Of a DNA stretch of 64,000 nucleotides, positions 48,153 to 56,610 are shown one piece after another. Under the pieces are notes generated by a model. The model was not told the DNA's origin. It was given only the letters and a program-made list of their open reading frames with translations, and ran no database searches. Source of the stretch: Clostridium beijerinckii (GTDB lineage Bacteria; Bacillota; Clostridia; Clostridiales; Clostridiaceae). The stretch is from assembly GCF_036699995.1 (NCBI RefSeq), contig NZ_CP144906.1, positions 3,235,001 to 3,299,000 on the forward strand. The letters are read 5' to 3'. Position 1 is the first letter of the stretch, and each line of letters opens with the position of its first letter. The translations under genes and the position numbers were made by a program.

Positions 48153-48186
48153 AGTATACAAAGAACATGTGTAGAAATTATGAAGA
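48153..48186 (-). promoter_or_regulatory. Direct-repeat promoter of hepT operon
   Basis: In gene direction: TCTTCATAA (48186-48178), TT, TCTACACAT (48175-48167), 8 nt, -10 TATACT (48158-48153). The second repeat takes the place of a -35 box. Confidence 0.75.
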
Positions 48187-48285
48187 TAATTTTTTAAAAA
48201 CCAAAATGTTAATTGATTCCTTACTTGTTAGATTTAATCCAAACTTAATCATTGCCATATGTAGTAGATAGTATTAAAAATATAA

Positions 48286-48326
48286 TAAGAGCTCCAATAA
48301 AAACCAAAGTTTTATTAGAGCTCTTT
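48286..48326 (-). terminator. Terminator of lgt
   Basis: AAGAGCTC-AATAAAA pairs with TTTTATT-GAGCTCTT; T-rich tract follows on the minus strand. Confidence 0.8.
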
Positions 48327-48388
48327 AAATTTATAATATTTTACTCTTTTTTAATTCAGTTACTCACACAATTTGTTAATTCCCCTAG

Positions 48389-49222
48389 CTACCCTTGTAC
48401 AAAATAAAATACAAATATAGATATTAGTATTAACGCAGCTAAAATAATTATTGAAGTTGTTACTTTTAATTTATTATCTTCCACATAAATCCTTTGACTT
48501 TCTGTATTTCTCTTGGCTAACAATATATAAATAGCTAACCCAATAATAACTAAAGCAAGACTTAATAAATGCGAAATTGAAAATGGTCCCCAGATAACAG
48601 GATTTATTCTAAAGAATTCTACAATACCTCTTATTAAGGCAAAAGCAATTAAGTAAATCACAAACAACTCACCTTCAAACTTTTTCTTATAGTTTCTTCT
48701 CCATAGAACTATAAATAGTATGTAATCTAAAATAAATTCATATACTTGTGCAGGATGAAGTATTTGGCCATTATAGTTAATTCCCCATAGCATTATATTT
48801 GTCATTGGTTTACCAAATACGTCACAACCTACTCTTCCTATACCTTGAGCCAATGCGATACCCACCACTGCAATATCTGCAAGTTTTAAAAATGATATCT
48901 TACTCTTAATTGAGTAAAGGTATCCTGCAAGCACGGCTGAAACAATTCCTCCATGAATAGATAACCCACCTTCATTTATTTTAAATATTTCTCCTGGATT
49001 ACTAAAATAAAATGATGGATTATAAAAAAGAATATAAAATAATCTAGCTCCTAATACACCCGCTATAACAACAATAAAAATTAGATTAAATATTATGTCT
49101 TCATTTATTCCTCTTTTTTCCCCTTGCTTAATTGCAAATGCTCCGCCTGTAATTGCAGCTATTGCTATCATTAATCCAAAAAAGTATATATGTATTGGGC
49201 CAAAACTAAAAAGTTCCTTCAT
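48389..49222 (-). CDS. lgt: Prolipoprotein diacylglyceryl transferase
   Basis: This 277-residue protein has about seven helices. It begins IHIYFFGLMIAIAAITGG and has GLSIHGGIVSAVLAGYLYS with the key His-Gly pair. GRVGCDVFGKPMTN is the Lgt signature with variation (GRVGC for the usual GRIGN), as in other clostridial members. HPAQVYEFILD and RGIVEFFRINP near the end complete the family pattern. It transfers diacylglycerol to the lipobox Cys of lipoproteins. It shares a promoter with the small Cys-rich gene 42 bp upstream. Confidence 0.93.
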   Translation of the reverse strand: MKELFSFGPIHIYFFGLMIAIAAITGGAFAIKQGEKRGINEDIIFNLIFIVVIAGVLGARLFYILFYNPSFYFSNPGEIFKINEGGLSIHGGIVSAVLAGYLYSIKSKISFLKLADIAVVGIALAQGIGRVGCDVFGKPMTNIMLWGINYNGQILHPAQVYEFILDYILFIVLWRRNYKKKFEGELFVIYLIAFALIRGIVEFFRINPVIWGPFSISHLLSLALVIIGLAIYILLAKRNTESQRIYVEDNKLKVTTSIIILAALILISIFVFYFVQG

Positions 49223-49264
49223 AAATATTAACTTCCTTCCTACAAATTTAAAATAACTATAAAA

Positions 49265-49405
49265 CTATTTACTACACTTTTTCTTAGACTTTCTATCTTT
49301 ATTACAACAACATACCACTGAAGCTTTTTTTATTACTTTGTGATAAAGAATATGCGCAACAAATAAAACCACTACTACCGTTATTGCTACTTCAATGACC
49401 ATCAT
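49265..49405 (-). CDS. Small Cys-rich membrane protein
   Basis: The 46-residue product reads MMVIEVAITVVVVLFVAHIL, then YHKVIKKASVVCCCN and KDRKSKKKCSK. One membrane helix is followed by a basic tail with a CCC cluster and a further Cys. Such tails occur in FeoB-associated Cys-rich membrane proteins; no feo genes are near. GGAGGT lies 4 nt before the first ATG and 7 nt before the second. It has its own direct-repeat promoter and leads into lgt. Metal binding is inferred. Confidence 0.75.
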   Translation of the reverse strand: MMVIEVAITVVVVLFVAHILYHKVIKKASVVCCCNKDRKSKKKCSK

Positions 49406-49489
49406 TCATACCTCCAACTACAATATCTTAATTTAAAATTTTATATTGTCTATTCTAATGGCTAAAAATATTAGCTTATCTAGTTAAAC

Positions 49490-49523
49490 ATTATAATAAT
49501 GTAATGTGTAGATTATATGAAGA
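49490..49523 (-). promoter_or_regulatory. Direct-repeat promoter of the small Cys gene and lgt
   Basis: In gene direction: TCTTCATAT, AA, TCTACACAT, 8 nt, -10 TATAAT (49495-49490). Same geometry as the other seven sites. Confidence 0.75.
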
Positions 49524-49698
49524 ATTATATTTATTATTTATCATAAATATATTTTACCTAACAACTGCTCCTTTCATTTTAATCCTATTGTCATTACAAG
49601 TTATAACGGATAATAACTCACGATATAATATAATTTAATTTTAAAATAATAAAACTAGATTGTCCCCTATATATAATTTTGAATTCAAATTACTCCAT

Positions 49699-49727
49699 AA
49701 AAAAACCGCATCAGATGCGGTTTTTTT
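49699..49727 (-). terminator. Terminator of the PcsB-like gene
   Basis: CCGCATC-A-GATGCGG with A-run before and T-run after; works on both strands. Confidence 0.9.
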
Positions 49728-49754
49728 AGTATATATAATTCTACTATTAAAAAA

Positions 49755-50858
49755 TTATTTAACTCTTCTAGCTGTGATATAATCTGGTCTGCTCATTGAT
49801 GATATTTTTATCACATCACCTGTTCTCGGCGCATGAATATATGTATTATTACCAACATACATACCCATGTGAGTAGGATCACCATTCTTACCAAAGAATA
49901 CAAGATCACCAGGTTGCAGTGCATCTCTTGAAACTCCATAACCATCATTTATTTGGTCATAAGTTGTTCTTCCAAGGCTAATCCCAAAGTGTGCATATAC
50001 ATATTGTGTAAAACCAGAACAATCAAATCCTGTAGAAGGACTTGTTCCTCCCCACAGGTAAGGAGTTCCTAAGAAATTTGAAGCATATGCTATTATGTTA
50101 TTATCAGAAACGGGTGCAGATTTTGCTCCTCTCGATGCATTAGTAACTCTAGGTGCTTCATTTCTTATTTTATTTACTTGATTCATAGTTGCATTTACTT
50201 GCACTTGAGATTCATCTACTTTTGATGCAAATAATTTTTCCTGATCTTTAGCCTCTTGAATAAGCTTCTTTTGATCTGCTATATTTGTATTTAGACTTGT
50301 AAGCTTGTCTTCATTTTCGCTTTTTAATGCAAGCAAATCATTATACTTAACTTCAAGAGATGTTTTTTTACTTTCTACTTCTGACTTCTTATCATTTAAA
50401 TCACTTATTACTTGTTTATCAAGTCCAATTATTTTTCTAATTACTTCAGCTCTTGTTATTAAATCACTGAAACTTTCAGATTCCAATAAGATTTTTAGAT
50501 AGTTAGACTGCCCATTTATGTACATAGCTCTTACTCTTTGATCTAATACATCTTGCTTAGCTTCTACTTCTTTTTCAACCTGAGTAATTTGCTTTTTTGT
50601 TATTTGGATATCGTTTTCTGCCCCAGTTATGTTCTTCTTATTTGCTTCAATCTTCATCATATAATCTTCAATTTGATTATCCAACTCTTCAATGCTTGCT
50701 TCAAGCTGGTGTCGTTTATCTTGTACTTCCTTTAAAGAATTTTTATTTTGTTCTAATTGAGTTTGTGCTTGATTAGATGTTGGTGCAGCAAATGCTGAAA
50801 TTTGAGTAATCATCACTAATACTGTTGCAAGCATAATCGTTTTAATTGTTTTTTTCAC
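49755..50858 (-). CDS. PcsB/CwlO-like NlpC/P60 cell-wall hydrolase
   Basis: This 367-residue secreted protein has a signal peptide (cleavage near AFA-AP, residue 24). A long coiled coil (about 30-235) includes RVRAMYINGQSNYLKILLES, the hallmark of PcsB/CwlO regulators. The C-terminal NlpC/P60 endopeptidase has catalytic Cys in GFDCSGFTQYV and His in PTHMGMYVG, then IHAPRTG. The coiled coil keeps the enzyme inactive until FtsEX acts on it (known for CwlO and PcsB). The ftsEX genes are immediately divergent, and both sides carry the same promoter type, so joint regulation is likely. Confidence 0.93.
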   Translation of the reverse strand: MKKTIKTIMLATVLVMITQISAFAAPTSNQAQTQLEQNKNSLKEVQDKRHQLEASIEELDNQIEDYMMKIEANKKNITGAENDIQITKKQITQVEKEVEAKQDVLDQRVRAMYINGQSNYLKILLESESFSDLITRAEVIRKIIGLDKQVISDLNDKKSEVESKKTSLEVKYNDLLALKSENEDKLTSLNTNIADQKKLIQEAKDQEKLFASKVDESQVQVNATMNQVNKIRNEAPRVTNASRGAKSAPVSDNNIIAYASNFLGTPYLWGGTSPSTGFDCSGFTQYVYAHFGISLGRTTYDQINDGYGVSRDALQPGDLVFFGKNGDPTHMGMYVGNNTYIHAPRTGDVIKISSMSRPDYITARRVK

Positions 50859-50916
50859 TTATATCGCTCCCTTATTTATAGAGTAATACTTGTCTCTCTT
50901 TTGTAAATTCAATCCT

Positions 50917-50950
50917 ATACTACACTAAAATTGTGTAGAAATTATGTAGA
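50917..50950 (-). promoter_or_regulatory. Direct-repeat promoter of the PcsB-like gene
   Basis: In gene direction: TCTACATAA, TT, TCTACACAA, 8 nt, -10 TAGTAT (50922-50917). Confidence 0.7.
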
Positions 50951-50980
50951 TTCATATAAAGGAATACATTACCATAAGGA

Positions 50981-51014
50981 AACACATAATTTCTTCATAA
51001 TAATAAGTTATAAT
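50981..51014 (+). promoter_or_regulatory. Direct-repeat promoter of ftsEX
   Basis: AACACATAA, TT, TCTTCATAA (50992-51000), 8 nt, -10 TATAAT (51009-51014). The first repeat matches only in its second half. ATG is at 51067. Confidence 0.7.
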
Positions 51015-51066
51015 ATTACAAAAACACACAAGTATATTTAACTAACATCTAATTGGAGGATTACTA

Positions 51067-51675
51067 ATGATTAAATTTGTAGACGTTACTAAAGTATATG
51101 ATAATAACACCTTGGCTCTTAAAAATGTTAACTTAACTATAGAAAAAGGTGATTTTGCTTTTTTAGTAGGCTCAAGCGGTGCTGGCAAATCAACAATAAT
51201 AAAAATGCTTTTTAAAGAAATTGAGCCGACGCAGGGTAAGTTAATATTAAATAATACTGATGTAACCAATCTAAATAAGAATCAAATACCGTTTTACAGA
51301 AGAAATATAGGTGTAATATCTCAAGATTTCAAACTAATTCCAACTCTTAATGTCTATGAAAATGTTGCTTTTGCATTAAGGGTTATTGGTGTCAGTACTA
51401 AAGATATAAAAAAGAAGGCACCTATGGCTTTATCAGTAGTTGGATTATCTGATAAATTCAAGTCATTTCCAAGCCAATTGTCAGGCGGTGAACAGCAAAG
51501 AGTTTCAATTGCTCGAGCTATAGTGAATAATCCTAATATTTTAATTGCTGATGAACCAACAGGAAATCTCGATCCTGAAACTGCAATGGGAATTATGGAC
51601 ACGCTCGACAATGTTAATAAAAACGGTACTACAATACTTATGGCTACTCATGCAAGGATATCGTTGATTCAATGA
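51067..51675 (+). CDS. ftsE: Cell-division ATPase FtsE, 3' end frameshifted
   Basis: This ABC ATPase has Walker A (GSSGAGKSTIIKML), Q-loop (ISQDFKLIPTLNVYENV), signature (LSGGEQQRVSIARAI), Walker B (ILIADEPTGNLD) and the His loop in MATHA. Its frame then ends after 202 residues at ARISLIQ. In the next frame the sequence continues as KDIVDSMRKRVIAIENGTII, then RDEIRGTYDNEY, the normal FtsE ending, up to TAA at 51750-51752. Loss of one A in GCAAAGG near 51654 explains this. All catalytic motifs precede the break. With FtsX it would control the divergent PcsB-like hydrolase. Confidence 0.85.
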   Translation: MIKFVDVTKVYDNNTLALKNVNLTIEKGDFAFLVGSSGAGKSTIIKMLFKEIEPTQGKLILNNTDVTNLNKNQIPFYRRNIGVISQDFKLIPTLNVYENVAFALRVIGVSTKDIKKKAPMALSVVGLSDKFKSFPSQLSGGEQQRVSIARAIVNNPNILIADEPTGNLDPETAMGIMDTLDNVNKNGTTILMATHARISLIQ

Positions 51676-51741
51676 GAAAGCGAGTTATTGCTATTGAGAA
51701 TGGAACTATAATAAGAGATGAAATTAGGGGGACTTACGATA

Positions 51742-52635
51742 ATGAATATTAATACCTTCAAATATTATATTATTGATGCATTAAAGAGTTTAAATAGAAA
51801 TAGAACCATTAGTCTAGCATCAGTTATTACAGTGACCGTAACTTTATTTATAATGGGAGTTTCAATACTATTAATGCAAAATATAAATATAGGAATGAGT
51901 AATGTTGAATCGCAGGTTCAAATACAAGTATTTTTAAATAATAACATTACTAATAAAGATCAAGAAAACTTAGAGCAAAAGTTAAATAATATTTCTGGTA
52001 TCAAAAGTGTTAAATTTGAAGATAAATCAAAGGCTTTAGAAAAGTTTAATAAACAGGTTTCTGAAGATAATAGTTCTTTATTAAATAATTATGATTCTTC
52101 CAATAATCCTTTACCTAATTCATTTATAATAGATCTAGAAAATCCTGAAGTATCACATCAAGTGATAAGTACAATCGAAAATATGCCTGGTATAGAATCC
52201 ATTGGCAATGATCAGGAATTTACAAATAAAATAATTTCAATATCTAAAAACGTGAAATGGATTGGAATTGCTTTATTCATATTAATGGTATCAGTTTCTA
52301 TATTCCTTATTAGTAATACTATAAAATTAACGATTTACTCAAGACGTAGAGAAATTGGAATAATGAAATTTGTTGGAGCAACTGATTGGTTTATAAGATG
52401 GCCGCTTATTATCGAAGGTGCACTTATTGGTTTGTTTGGGGCCGTATGTTCCAATATCTTAATATACTATCTCTATAAACTAGTTTTTATAAAGATAAAT
52501 GAAAATTTACTTTTAATAAACTTATTATCACCATCTTATATTACGCAAACCCTCCAATGGCAGTTTATATTAGTTGGGGTTTTAATCGGAAGTGTAGGAA
52601 GCTCCTGGTCTTTAATTAAATTTTTAAAAGTATAA
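51742..52635 (+). CDS. ftsX: Cell-division protein FtsX
   Basis: This 297-residue protein has four helices in the usual layout: TM1 (TISLASVITVTVTLFIMGVSIL), a large extracellular loop (about 50-165) that contacts the hydrolase, and TM2-4 with SRRREIGIMKFVGATDWFIR between. The start is the ATG 51742-51744 with GGGGG upstream. It overlaps the restored end of ftsE by 11 nt, the usual ftsE-ftsX coupling. Without the full ftsE end, translational coupling may be weakened. Confidence 0.92.
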   Translation: MNINTFKYYIIDALKSLNRNRTISLASVITVTVTLFIMGVSILLMQNINIGMSNVESQVQIQVFLNNNITNKDQENLEQKLNNISGIKSVKFEDKSKALEKFNKQVSEDNSSLLNNYDSSNNPLPNSFIIDLENPEVSHQVISTIENMPGIESIGNDQEFTNKIISISKNVKWIGIALFILMVSVSIFLISNTIKLTIYSRRREIGIMKFVGATDWFIRWPLIIEGALIGLFGAVCSNILIYYLYKLVFIKINENLLLINLLSPSYITQTLQWQFILVGVLIGSVGSSWSLIKFLKV

Positions 52636-52650
52636 ATCATAAAAGATACT

Positions 52651-52698
52651 AAAAAGTGTATTGAAAACTAATTATTTTAGAATTCAATACACTTTTCT
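52651..52698 (+). terminator. Terminator of ftsEX
   Basis: AAAAGTGTATTGAA (52652-52665) pairs with TTCAATACACTTTT (52683-52696). Confidence 0.85.
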
Positions 52699-52782
52699 AT
52701 ATATTAAGAACTATGAATTATGATTACATAAACTACTAAATTTTAATAACTTAAATTAAATTTATTCTCATTAGAATATTAA

Positions 52783-53106
52783 TTACCTGTAGCTTATTCC
52801 ATTTGGTTCTCCTTCTACTTTTGTGGTTTTAATAACCTTATCTGTGCTATTGTCAATAACACTTACAGTTCCATCATACATATTAGTAACATAAACATAT
52901 TTATTATCAGGACTAACTACTACTCCGTGAGCTCCTTTTCCAGTTTCTATTGCTGCAACTACTTTCTTAGTTGACATATCTATCTTTGAAACAGTATTTG
53001 ATGGTGCATCTTCTGTTCCTTGATTTGCTACAAATGCATATTTATCATCTGATCCAATGTAAACTTAAGTAGGTCCTTTTCCTACTACGATAGTACCATT
53101 CCCTTT
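52783..53106 (-). pseudogene. YVTN beta-propeller protein remnant
   Basis: The frame reads GNGTIVVGKGPT, a TAA (53065-53067), VYIGSDDKYAFVANQG, then VSKIDMSTKKVVAAIETGKG, VVVSPDNKYVYVTNMYDG and TVSVIDNSTDKVI. These are YVTN-type propeller blades (about 40 residues each). The N-terminal part is missing and an in-frame stop interrupts the second blade. The last 64 codons start with ATG but form only one and a half blades. Confidence 0.75.
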
Positions 53107-53128
53107 ATATTTTTATACAACATATTAG

Positions 53129-54841
53129 CTATATTTTAAATTTTTGCACTAAGAAATTAAGTTCTTCAGATAATTCAGCTTGTCTTTGTGCTGAACTCGC
53201 AACTTCTTGAGTTGCGATAGTTGTTTCATCTACACTATTTAATATCCCTTCTGAACTTTCTGCCGATTGCTGAGCAGTAGACGAAACTGTTTCTATTGCA
53301 GCACTAGTTTGCTCTATTGAACTAAGTATTTGATTTGTACCATTTGCAATTTCTTTTGCCATAGCTTTAATAAAGACTGCATCCTTTTCATATTTAAAAG
53401 CAGTTTCTAAAAAAAGCTCATAATCTGGATTTACATTATTATCAATATGCGCCAATATCTCTTGAGTGTTATTCGAAAGATTATTGAAGGCATTGTTTAC
53501 CTGAGTAATAACTTCTTGTATGTTTGAAACATTCTCTGCTGACTGTTCTGCAAGCTTGCGTATCTCATCTGCTACTACAGCAAAACCTTTTCCCATTTCA
53601 CCAGCTCTTGCCGATTCAATGGCCGCATTTAATGCTAAAAGATTTGTTTGCGATGCTATATTTGCTATAGAATCAGCCATTACTTTAATTTTTTCAACAA
53701 CTTTTCCTTCTTCTATTGCTTTTAATATATTTTCTTGCTTTTCTTTATATATTTTCTTAGAAATATTTATTGATTTTAATCCCTTATCTTTTATTTCTGA
53801 GGCACGTATCTGAATATCATTAGAAGCTTGATCGCAATCCTTTGCCTTATTTGATAACTCAATAGAATTTGAAGTTATTTCTTCAATTGATGCATTTACT
53901 TCTTGTGATGTTGCGCTCAATTCTTCTGTACCAGTTGTTATTTCCTTTGTAGCTTCATTAATATTGTTCATTTTTGTAGAAATTCCTTCTATAGTGCTAT
54001 AGATTTCTTCACTTGATTCTTTTATAATGCTAGAATTTGAAATTATTGTTGATATAAGACTTCTAGTGTTTTCAGCAGCTTTATTTAAAGCATTTGATAT
54101 TTTTCCTATTTCATCTTTTGAATAGAAATCTATTCTCTGAGTTAAATCACCTCTACCTAGAGCATCCGCAAATACTAAAACCTTATTTATTTGTTTTGAT
54201 ATTAATGTTGAAATCAAAACTCCAAGTAAAATTGCAAATATGAAACCGAATATAACTATACCAATCATTAAATCGAATGAATTTTTAAATATTAAATTAT
54301 TAGCACTATTTGCATTTTCAGCTTCTTTTATATTTGAATCAATTATTTTATTAATACTATCAAAAGTTTTATCCCTAGCCTCAGTTACCTTTTGAAAAGC
54401 TGTTTGTGCTTCATCATATCTATTGGCATTTATTAAATCCATAAAATCTTTACGTGACATCATATATTCTTCGTGAAGCTTTATAAAATTTGTTAATAAT
54501 TTTTCTTCTTCACCTGCTTCACCTGAATTTTTAAATTCTTCAGAAATCATCATATCTTCATTTGTTAATTTTTCTATTTCACTTTCAATATCCTGTTTTT
54601 TAGTTGCATCTTTTGTTGTTAAAAGTGCTAATAAATCTGAGTGTATCTGTAAAAAGTTTGCTTTTAACTCCTCAACTGTTTTTAAATGTTTCAAATTATC
54701 TTCATACATAGATGTTGAATTTGCATTTATTTTTTTTATTTCCGATATCCCTCTAAATCCAATAATTCCTATAAGGAATGAAATTAATAAGAAGCAAAAT
54801 ATAAGTTTTTGCGCAAGTTTTAAATTATTTAATATTTTCAT
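53129..54841 (-). CDS. Methyl-accepting chemotaxis protein, 4HB type
   Basis: This 570-residue receptor has TM1 at about 10-30 and a helical extracellular sensor of about 155 residues with the four-helix-bundle (4HB_MCP) pattern. [19 protein letters not shown] comes near its start and [16 protein letters not shown] near its end. TM2 near 190-210, HAMP and a signalling domain with tip [20 protein letters not shown] follow. 4HB sensors bind small ligands or respond to redox and metal ions in some cases. It has its own direct-repeat promoter, so it belongs to the local regulon. Confidence 0.95.
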   Translation of the reverse strand: MKILNNLKLAQKLIFCFLLISFLIGIIGFRGISEIKKINANSTSMYEDNLKHLKTVEELKANFLQIHSDLLALLTTKDATKKQDIESEIEKLTNEDMMISEEFKNSGEAGEEEKLLTNFIKLHEEYMMSRKDFMDLINANRYDEAQTAFQKVTEARDKTFDSINKIIDSNIKEAENANSANNLIFKNSFDLMIGIVIFGFIFAILLGVLISTLISKQINKVLVFADALGRGDLTQRIDFYSKDEIGKISNALNKAAENTRSLISTIISNSSIIKESSEEIYSTIEGISTKMNNINEATKEITTGTEELSATSQEVNASIEEITSNSIELSNKAKDCDQASNDIQIRASEIKDKGLKSINISKKIYKEKQENILKAIEEGKVVEKIKVMADSIANIASQTNLLALNAAIESARAGEMGKGFAVVADEIRKLAEQSAENVSNIQEVITQVNNAFNNLSNNTQEILAHIDNNVNPDYELFLETAFKYEKDAVFIKAMAKEIANGTNQILSSIEQTSAAIETVSSTAQQSAESSEGILNSVDETTIATQEVASSAQRQAELSEELNFLVQKFKI

Positions 54842-55087
54842 ATTGTTCCTCCTCAGTCTATATGTTATCTCCTAATTGAATACACACATGATTTTGTTTT
54901 CTAAATGATTCTTAAAATATTAACTTTTAACAACTCAAATAATAGCATTCTATTATGAAGAACTTATGAAGAATATTCCAATTTATAATAATATATTCAA
55001 TTTCTAATCTCCTAATTTTACGCTGTCTAATATAATAAATTTCACACCACGTAAATAAAATTAAATCTCCTTTTAGTTCAATAATTA
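54842..55087. other. Upstream region of mcp
   Basis: Apart from the promoter at 54939-54972, only AT-rich sequence is seen. Confidence 0.45.
54939..54972 (-). promoter_or_regulatory. Direct-repeat promoter of third mcp
   Basis: In gene direction: TCTTCATAA, GT, TCTTCATAA, 8 nt, -10 TATTAT (54944-54939). Both repeats are identical here. Confidence 0.75.
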
Positions 55088-55192
55088 TTGGAATGGAGTT
55101 TGCTGCTGGATGGACTCCTCATTGGACTTGCTGTTCCATTTATTCTAATAGCTCTGGTTATAGATGGATTTGCCGAACAATTCAAAAACTAA
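55088..55192 (+). pseudogene. ccdA remnant
   Basis: The text GMEFAAGWTP in one frame corresponds to the GWTPC segment of CcdA. GLAVPFILIALVIDGFAEQF in another frame corresponds to a later helix and ends at the TAA 55190-55192. The pieces are brought together by an internal deletion. The beginning of the gene is missing. Confidence 0.65.
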
Positions 55193-55337
55193 CTCATCCA
55201 TATCAATTACAAGCGACAAAAATAATGCTTCAAATCAAACTATTGAAGTAACTCCTAATAATATTAAAACCAAAGCCATTGATTTTAAATTAAAAGATTT
55301 GAACTCAAATGAAAGCCTATATGAAAACTCTAGATAA
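55191..55337 (+). pseudogene. tlpA/resA remnant
   Basis: The frame reads SSISITSDKNNASNQTIEVT, then NNIKTKAIDFKLKDLNSNES, matching the linker and first strand of TlpA-like proteins (KAxDFKLKDLxGNExxLSDYKG). It stops at 55335-55337 before the CxxC site. It lies right after the ccdA remnant in the order seen in the intact operon at 39.1-40.4 kb. Confidence 0.65.
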
Positions 55338-55352
55338 ATAACCGGCTTTAAT

Positions 55353-55402
55353 AAAAAATGAATTAGAAGTCTCTAATCTGAGATTATTCTAATTCATTTT
55401 TT
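55353..55402. terminator. Bidirectional terminator
   Basis: AAAAAATGAATTAGAA (55353-55368) pairs with TTCTAATTCATTTTTT on the right, between converging frames. Confidence 0.8.
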
Positions 55403-55409
55403 TACTTAA

Positions 55410-55958
55410 TCATTTTTTTGTAATTGTAATCTTTATAAATATTAGGCCAATAACTGTTATGACTAGCCTTATCCAATTGTCATAAATATTAATTATGTCA
55501 TAGCTAACAAGTGTCTCTAAAGCTATAGATGGAACCTTTCCAATCAATGTTGCAACAGTGAATATTGTACTATCAACATTACTTATTGATGCTGCAAGTG
55601 TTATAATTCCTGATGGTATAAATGGAATTATTCTTCCTTGAAATATTAGTAGCCCCGCCTCTCTTCCATCACTTTTAACTATTCTAGAAATTAACCTATT
55701 TCTATCTGTGAATTTTTCAATCTTTCTTTTAAAACCTAATCTATATATAATAAATGTAATATATGCCCCTATTGTTTCACCTAACAGAGATATGAAAAAA
55801 CCATTAATAGGACCAAAGAAAACTATGTTCGCTCCTGTTATAAATACTGACGGCAATATACCAACAAGGGAAATGCCTATACTTATTATTAGACTTATAG
55901 GTATCGCAATAGAGCTATTATTTCTAAAGATCTCTATTACATCATTTATATTAAACAT
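55410..55958 (-). CDS. TVP38/TMEM64 family (VTT-domain) membrane protein
   Basis: This 182-residue protein has about five helices with the VTT pattern: ILPSVFITGANIVFFGPING near the start, LGETIGAYITFIIYRLGF in the middle and RIIPFIPSGIITLAASIS near the end. Family members move or flip lipids, and some act in metal tolerance. It lies between ccdA/tlpA relics and small metal-type proteins. AGGAGAAATCC precedes ATG. Confidence 0.88.
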   Translation of the reverse strand: MFNINDVIEIFRNNSSIAIPISLIISIGISLVGILPSVFITGANIVFFGPINGFFISLLGETIGAYITFIIYRLGFKRKIEKFTDRNRLISRIVKSDGREAGLLIFQGRIIPFIPSGIITLAASISNVDSTIFTVATLIGKVPSIALETLVSYDIINIYDNWIRLVITVIGLIFIKITITKK

Positions 55959-56183
55959 GGATTTCTCCTTTATTAATATTCTAATTTAAAATTTTAATTT
56001 CCCAATACTATATCTTTATCACGTACTATCTTGATTACTATCTGCTATTCTACAACATTCTTATAATCAATTCAAATAAAATAAGACTCAAATTTTAGCT
56101 TTTACGGCTCTTGAGCCTTTTACATATCTATGGTACTTTTGCTTAAACATATTTAAAATGATTGTATAACTTTTCTTATCCTT

Positions 56184-56393
56184 CTAGGCTACTTCACTAT
56201 TAGTTCCTTTGAATAATAAATAAATTGCATATATCCCTGCTATACCAACAATGCCGCAAACTACTCTATCTACCCAAGACATTGTTACAGGTGCAGAACC
56301 AAAGGCAAGCCCTATGAAATCATCACCCAAAAAACCTATTATTCCCAATCTTATAGCGGCTGCAACAACCAATACCCATGTTATTGTTCTCAT
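56184..56393 (-). CDS. DUF378 family membrane protein
   Basis: This 69-residue protein has two helices. VLVVAAAIRLGIIGFLGDDFIG and VDRVVCGIVGIAGIYAIYLL match DUF378, found in many spore formers, function unknown. AAAGGGAG precedes ATG. It is monocistronic, with a long AT-rich palindrome upstream at 56445-56497. Confidence 0.88.
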   Translation of the reverse strand: MRTITWVLVVAAAIRLGIIGFLGDDFIGLAFGSAPVTMSWVDRVVCGIVGIAGIYAIYLLFKGTNSEVA

Positions 56394-56444
56394 TTTCTTT
56401 AACTCCCTTTTATTAAATATATTTTATATTATGTTAAATTTAAA

Positions 56445-56497
56445 TTACAAATAATATTTAGATATTTTAAATATCTAATCTATTATTTGTAAATCAC
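56445..56497. repeat. Nested AT-rich palindrome
   Basis: ATTACAAATAATA pairs with TATTATTTGTAAT, enclosing AGATATTTTAAATATCT. It lies between the DUF378 gene and the next upstream gene. It may be a regulatory site or a weak terminator. Confidence 0.45.
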
Positions 56498-56558
56498 CTT
56501 TTATTATACAAAAAAACAAACTAATAACTGTTCATTTTTTATTTCTTTGTCTAACTAA

Positions 56559-56603
56559 AAAAAGAAGTTAATAGTAACATACGATACTAGTTAACTTCTT
56601 TTT
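56559..56603 (-). terminator. Terminator of the HMA/Cys operon
   Basis: AAAAAGAAGTTAA (56559-56571) pairs with TTAACTTCTTTTT (56591-56603). Confidence 0.8.
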
Positions 56604-56610
56604 CATTAGC

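Larger units (their letters stand above)
48069..48388. other. Intergenic region between lgt and hepT
   Basis: Holds the lgt terminator (48286-48326) and the hepT direct-repeat promoter (48153-48186). Nothing else. Confidence 0.7.
49406..49754. other. Intergenic region between the small Cys gene and PcsB-like gene
   Basis: Holds the promoter at 49490-49523 and the terminator at 49699-49727. No further gene. Confidence 0.7.

Noticed and set aside
56041..56075. Degenerate TCTACAACAT-TCTTATAA pair near the TVP38 gene
   Set aside because: It points away from that gene and has no -10 at the 8-nt distance.
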